From positions 1 through 8,953 of the forward strand of contig JAUIHC010000104.1 of the NCBI GenBank assembly GCA_030432455.1: a stretch of 8,953 nucleotides of DNA, written 5' to 3'. Below, piece by piece: positions 6,154 through 8,953 of this stretch. This DNA is from Phycisphaerae bacterium (lineage in GTDB: Bacteria > Planctomycetota > Phycisphaerae > Phycisphaerales > SM1A02). The stretch's first letter is position 1, and every line of letters begins with the position of its first letter. Below the pieces are notes generated by a model. The model made no database searches, had not been told where the DNA came from, and was given only the letters and a program-made list of their open reading frames with translations. The position numbers and the translations under genes were made by a program.

Positions 6154-7548
6154 ATGACCGGGTTCGACCTGCAGTCCATTCTCGACGCGTACGGCGGGCC
6201 GCCGATGGCGGGGGATGCGGCGCATCTCAACCCGCGGTTCCTCGACCTGCTCCGACTGACCGGGTTCGATCGACGATTCGTCGGCGGCGAGGGGGCGGTG
6301 CTCTTCGACGAGCGTGGCGACCGGTACATCGACGCGATCGGGGGCTACGCGTGCCTCTCGGTCGGACGACGCCATCCGGTGGTCCACGACGCGCTGGAGC
6401 AGGCGCTGCGGATCGCGCCGCCGACCCTCGTCCAGTTCGAGGTGCCACCGTTGGCGGTGGCGCTCGCGGATCGGCTGAAGCGGTTCGTGAATCGACCGGA
6501 GGACCGCGTCTTCTTCGTGAACAGCGGCACCGAGGCGGTCGAGGCGGCGATGAAGATCGCCCGCGCCGCGACCGGCCGCGCCGGCTTCGCGCACTGGTCC
6601 AACGCCTTCCACGGACTGACCTTCGGGGCTTTGTCGCTGAACGGTGCGACCTGGCTCCGGCGTGGGTTCGAGCCGCTGGTGCCGGGGTGCCACGAGGTGC
6701 CCTTCGGCGATCTCGACGCGCTTCGCCGGACGCTCGCCGACGAGTCGATCGCGGCGTTCTTCTTCGAGCCGATTCAGGGCAAGGGGGTGATCGAGCACGC
6801 CGCCGGAGTGCTGCGGGATGTCGCGGAGATCTGTCGCGCGACCGGCACCCTGCTCGTGGCCGACGAAGTGCAGACCGGCCTCGGGCGCACCGGGTCGGCG
6901 CTGGCGAGCGATCAGGACGGCGTTCAGCCCGATCTCGTCTGCCTCTCGAAGGCCCTGAGTGCGGGCATGGTGCCGGTGGGGGCGGTTCTCGGGCGGGCTG
7001 GGATCTTCGATCGCGTGTTCGATTCGATCGAGCGATCGGTGGTGCACTCCTCGACCTTCCGCGAGAATCCGCTGGCGATGACCGCCGGTCTGGCGGTGCT
7101 GCAGGTGCTCGACGACGAGCGTCTGGTCGAGCGCTCGGCGACGCTTGGCGGTCGTCTCGCGGACGGTCTTCGCGCCCTCGCCGCCCGCGAGCCGGGGATC
7201 CGAGCGGTTCGGGGCCGGGGACTCATGATCGGCGTGGAACTCGATCCGAGGGCGATGGCCTTCGATCTGCCGGGCTTCGGCTCGCGCACCCCGACGCTCG
7301 TCGCACAGGCGGTCTGCCTGCGTCTGCTCGCCGAGCATCGCGTGCTCGTGCAGTCGACCGCGAAGTCGAGCGCCGTCGTCAAGATCGTGCCGCCCCTCGT
7401 GCTCGAGGACGCCGATGCCGATCGGATCGTCGAGGTGTTCGCCGCCACCCTCGCGGACCTGCGTCGGGGGCGTGGGGCGGGGCTCCGGGGGCTCCTGGAC
7501 ATGCTGCACCGGGCACCGGACGTGGTCCTGAGAGAGAGCCTCCGCTGA
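6154..7548 (+). CDS. Class III PLP-dependent aminotransferase (ornithine/putrescine/acetylornithine-like)
   Basis: 464 residues, typical length for fold-type I class III aminotransferases. Visible motifs are SGTEAVEAAMKIAR (124-137), which holds the cofactor phosphate, DEVQTGLGRTG (237-247) with Asp237 facing the pyridine nitrogen, and the Schiff-base lysine Lys266 in LSKALSAG. GRGLMIGVEL and a VVKIVPPL segment near the end also fit the family. Substrate cannot be read from the sequence; relatives act on ornithine, acetylornithine, putrescine, 4-aminobutyrate or other omega-amines. The ATG at 6154 was chosen; a possible alternative start 18 codons upstream would run through the inverted repeat and encode a non-conserved leader. 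The gene is divergent from the glycosyltransferase and ends five bases from the convergent CPBP gene. Whether it serves the pigment pathway, for example by supplying an amine, is unknown. Confidence 0.9.
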   Translation: MTGFDLQSILDAYGGPPMAGDAAHLNPRFLDLLRLTGFDRRFVGGEGAVLFDERGDRYIDAIGGYACLSVGRRHPVVHDALEQALRIAPPTLVQFEVPPLAVALADRLKRFVNRPEDRVFFVNSGTEAVEAAMKIARAATGRAGFAHWSNAFHGLTFGALSLNGATWLRRGFEPLVPGCHEVPFGDLDALRRTLADESIAAFFFEPIQGKGVIEHAAGVLRDVAEICRATGTLLVADEVQTGLGRTGSALASDQDGVQPDLVCLSKALSAGMVPVGAVLGRAGIFDRVFDSIERSVVHSSTFRENPLAMTAGLAVLQVLDDERLVERSATLGGRLADGLRALAAREPGIRAVRGRGLMIGVELDPRAMAFDLPGFGSRTPTLVAQAVCLRLLAEHRVLVQSTAKSSAVVKIVPPLVLEDADADRIVEVFAATLADLRRGRGAGLRGLLDMLHRAPDVVLRESLR

Positions 7549-7553
7549 CCCCG

Positions 7554-8219
7554 CTACAGCCCGGCCCGAGCGGCGCCGGTGTAGAGCCAGACGCCGAGCC
7601 CGAGGGTGAAGGCGAGGTCGCCGTAGATCGCGTGCTCGATGTCCACCAGCAGGCCGCTTCGGCGTCGCAGGAGCGTGGTCGTGAAGACGACCCCGCCGAT
7701 GAAGGTGATGAGCACGGGTTCCCAGCGGTGCATGACGACATGACCGAAGGCGAAGGTGGTCGCCGCGATCAGCACGAACCACGGCCCGTCGCCGAAGAGG
7801 TCGCGGTAGCGATGATGCAGAAAGGTTCGGTAGAGCACGCCCTGCGGCACGACCGAGGCGAGCGGGTAGAGGATCATCACCGCCACCCACATGCCGGTGC
7901 GTTCACGCGGGAACGACAGGAACCACTCCGGCTCCATCACCCACGCGAAGAACGCGAGTGCCGGGCCGAGCACCATGAATCGCGCGAGCACGCCCGGCAG
8001 ACCGCTCCGGACACCGCCCACTCCCCAGAGCAGCGATCGATCGAGATCGGGCTGGCGTCGCAGGAACACGAGCGCCGCGATCGCGCAGAGCCAGAGCACC
8101 GGAATCGGCGGCAACGATCGCGTCGGCGCCGCCGCCACCGCCAGCGGGATGAACCAGAACAACACGATGAACTCTGCGAGTCGGCGGGGCATGGTGGTGT
8201 GGGTGACCACGGAGGTCAC
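7554..8219 (-). CDS. CPBP-family (Abi/Rce1-like) membrane protein lacking the catalytic glutamate pair
   Basis: 221 residues from GTG 8219, with about six hydrophobic segments. CPBP proteins are intramembrane proteases with motifs EExxxR, FxxxH and HxxxN. Here motif 1 reads QGVLYR (126-131), so both glutamates are replaced (Gln126, Gly127) while the Tyr-Arg is kept. Motif 2 is intact as FAFGH (156-160). Motif 3 is EHAIYGD (195-201), with His196 but Gly in place of Asn. The sequence otherwise follows the subfamily with a PQ-x-x-x-YR motif 1 and EHA-x-YG ending. It may be an inactive or non-peptidase member. GTG 8219 was chosen because GAAGG (8233-8229) lies nine bases upstream; ATG 8192 is an alternative that starts nearer the first helix, and a TTG at 8261 would overlap the deaminase. 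It lies 32 bases downstream of the deaminase stop, probably in one operon. Confidence 0.78.
   Translation of the reverse strand: MTSVVTHTTMPRRLAEFIVLFWFIPLAVAAAPTRSLPPIPVLWLCAIAALVFLRRQPDLDRSLLWGVGGVRSGLPGVLARFMVLGPALAFFAWVMEPEWFLSFPRERTGMWVAVMILYPLASVVPQGVLYRTFLHHRYRDLFGDGPWFVLIAATTFAFGHVVMHRWEPVLITFIGGVVFTTTLLRRRSGLLVDIEHAIYGDLAFTLGLGVWLYTGAARAGL
8203..8219. repeat. 6-bp inverted repeat at the 5' end of the CPBP gene
   Basis: GTGACC (8203-8208) and GGTCAC (8214-8219) are perfect complements around five bases. They lie at the chosen GTG start and upstream of the alternative ATG at 8192. In mRNA this hairpin could limit ribosome access to the GTG; in DNA it could be a small operator. No T-run follows, so it is not a terminator. 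Function is unproven. Confidence 0.3.
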
Positions 8220-8228
8220 GGGGAGACC

Positions 8229-8233
8229 CCTTC
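8229..8233 (-). promoter_or_regulatory. Shine-Dalgarno-like site deciding the CPBP start
   Basis: GAAGG on the - strand lies nine bases before GTG 8219. ATG 8192 has only pyrimidine-rich, C/A-rich sequence upstream and no purine-rich block. This is the reason for choosing GTG 8219. Confidence 0.4.
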
Positions 8234-8251
8234 GTGGTGAACCAGGAACAC

Positions 8252-8746
8252 TCAGTACCAAGGCCGATCAGGGAGTGACTTGAACGCCTTCCAGATGTCG
8301 AGCATCTCGTCGCGGCAGCACTCCGTGGCGGGGAGCGATCGTGCGGAAGGGGGGTGGGCGAGGGCGTCGAGGATCGGGCGGTCGTCGAAGCCGCCGTAGG
8401 TGTGGGCGTCGTCGATGGTGCCGGCGTAGCGGATCGCGTCCACGCGGGCCCACCAGCACGCCGCGTAGCACATCGGGCACGGTTCGCTGCTCGAGTACAC
8501 CGTGCAGCCGGAGAGGTCGTGCGTGCCGAGCACGCGACACGCCTCGCGGAGGGCGACCATCTCGCCATGGGCGGTCGGATCGCCGTCGGCGAGTACGCGG
8601 TTCACACCCTCCGCGACGATCTCACCGTTCTTCACGATGACGCAGCCGAAGGGGCCCGCGGCCCGGTGCTCGAGGGCGACGGCCCGCGCGAGCTCGATCG
8701 CCCGGTGCATGAAGCGGCGGTCGTCGTCCGGCCCCGGCCCGCTCAC
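8252..8746 (-). CDS. GuaD-like zinc nucleobase deaminase (cytidine deaminase superfamily)
   Basis: 164 residues. The zinc site is complete: H-G-E (His60, catalytic Glu62; most relatives have H-A-E) and PCPMC (Cys90, Cys93). PFGCVIVKNG (32-41), DPTAHGE, YSSSEPCPMC and, after the second zinc motif, WWAR...YGGFDD match bacterial guanine deaminase of the Bacillus GuaD type, which converts guanine to xanthine and forms a domain-swapped dimer. The GFDD segment and aromatic C-terminal end (KAFKSLPDRPWY) favour GuaD over the tRNA adenosine deaminase TadA, but another purine or cytosine substrate is possible. The start is GTG 8746, which overlaps the preceding gene's stop (GTGA) and has GAGG ten bases upstream; ATG 8710 would cut only 12 residues. 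Cytoplasmic purine salvage is the expected role. Confidence 0.85.
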   Translation of the reverse strand: MSGPGPDDDRRFMHRAIELARAVALEHRAAGPFGCVIVKNGEIVAEGVNRVLADGDPTAHGEMVALREACRVLGTHDLSGCTVYSSSEPCPMCYAACWWARVDAIRYAGTIDDAHTYGGFDDRPILDALAHPPSARSLPATECCRDEMLDIWKAFKSLPDRPWY

Positions 8747-8953
8747 TCGTCGGTCGCCTCGGGGATCTCGATCAGGGTGTAGTACGCCCGCGGGTGCAGG
8801 AGTGGCTCGTCGTCGGCGTCGCGCAGGCGGTCGAGTCGGAGTTCGTGCACGTAGCCCGGGCGGCGGGGGCCGCAGACGAGGTTCACCTCGAGTCCGTCCG
8901 CCGAGACCTGCGCGAGCGTCACCGCGACCGCCTCGGTGTTCGTCTCGGGGCTG
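8743..8953 (-). CDS. C-terminal fragment of an unidentified protein, possibly a large secreted planctomycete-type oxidoreductase
   Basis: The - strand frame ending in TGA (8745-8743) is open to the right edge and encodes the last 69 residues of a gene that starts outside the window. It reads as alternating beta-type strands (VAVTLAQVSADGLEVNLVCG, then GYVHELRLDRLRDADDEPLL) and ends HPRAYYTLIEIPEATDE. The phrase G-Y-V-x-E-L ... P-L-L-H-P-x-A-Y-Y-T-L resembles, from memory, the C-terminal ends of large planctomycete proteins with sorbosone-dehydrogenase-like or haem-binding domains. No cofactor motif is present in this stretch, so function cannot be assigned. It overlaps the deaminase start by four bases, indicating co-transcription. 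Codon use and GC content match its neighbours. Confidence 0.6.
   Translation of the reverse strand, partial: SPETNTEAVAVTLAQVSADGLEVNLVCGPRRPGYVHELRLDRLRDADDEPLLHPRAYYTLIEIPEATDE
8757..8760 (-). promoter_or_regulatory. Shine-Dalgarno site for the deaminase gene
   Basis: GAGG on the - strand lies ten bases before the GTG at 8746, within the end of the preceding gene. The same spacing is seen for the halogenase-like gene, which supports GTG 8746 over the internal ATG 8710. Confidence 0.45.

Noticed and set aside
7549..7553. Bidirectional terminator between the aminotransferase and CPBP genes
   Set aside because: Only five bases separate the two stops and no stable hairpin with a T-run was seen across them.
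6142..7890. 582-codon open frame on the - strand over the aminotransferase
   Set aside because: It runs antisense to a gene with intact PLP motifs and through the end of the CPBP gene; its composition is His/Arg/Asp-rich with no domain.
8354..8782. Open frame on the + strand over the deaminase
   Set aside because: It is antisense to a deaminase with a complete zinc site, and its translation (Gly/Val/His/Arg-rich) shows no family features.

Overview
The window is a gene-dense, very GC-rich bacterial segment with strong G/C bias at third codon positions. Nine protein-coding genes or gene parts fill almost all of it, and no RNA genes, insertion sequences or CRISPR arrays were seen. Base composition, family content and the last fragment suggest a planctomycete-like (Phycisphaerae-type) or other PVC-group marine/environmental bacterium. 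That fragment resembles, from memory, the C-terminal ends of large secreted planctomycete oxidoreductase-type proteins. The taxonomic call is an inference, not proven by any marker gene here.

Left half, + strand (1-5043): four tightly coupled genes. They are a ketosynthase tail fused in frame to a Cys-less, chain-length-factor-like ketosynthase domain; a chorismatase of the FkbO/Hyg5/XanB2 family; a flavin-dependent halogenase-type oxidoreductase; and a free-standing AMP-dependent acyl/aryl ligase. Two junctions are ATGA overlaps and the third overlaps by 16 bases, so this is one operon running in from beyond the left edge. The set matches the logic of aryl polyene pigments of the xanthomonadin kind. 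The chorismatase makes a hydroxybenzoate starter from chorismate, the ligase activates it and loads it (in Xanthomonas onto an acyl carrier protein), the KS/CLF pair extends a polyene chain, and the halogenase-like enzyme modifies the ring or chain. The carrier protein, ketoreductase, dehydratase and export genes are not in view and would be expected upstream.

Middle (5024-7548): a membrane-anchored family 2 glycosyltransferase on the - strand, which overlaps the ligase tail-to-tail by 20 bases, and a divergent class III PLP aminotransferase on the + strand. Their shared 77-base intergenic region carries a perfect 7-bp inverted repeat and two -10-like hexamers placed almost symmetrically. The glycosyltransferase could decorate or anchor the polyene, but its link and that of the aminotransferase to the pigment operon is only positional.

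Right part, - strand (7554-8953): an operon read right to left. It holds the C-terminal end of an unidentified protein, a GuaD-like zinc nucleobase deaminase (GTGA overlap with it), and a CPBP-family membrane protein that lacks the usual catalytic glutamates. This looks like a separate housekeeping or accessory unit. Start sites follow a pattern: genes inside operons mostly have a Shine-Dalgarno-like sequence about 9-10 bases upstream, while three others lack one and instead have a -10-like hexamer within about 7-11 bases of the ATG, which hints at leaderless transcripts.
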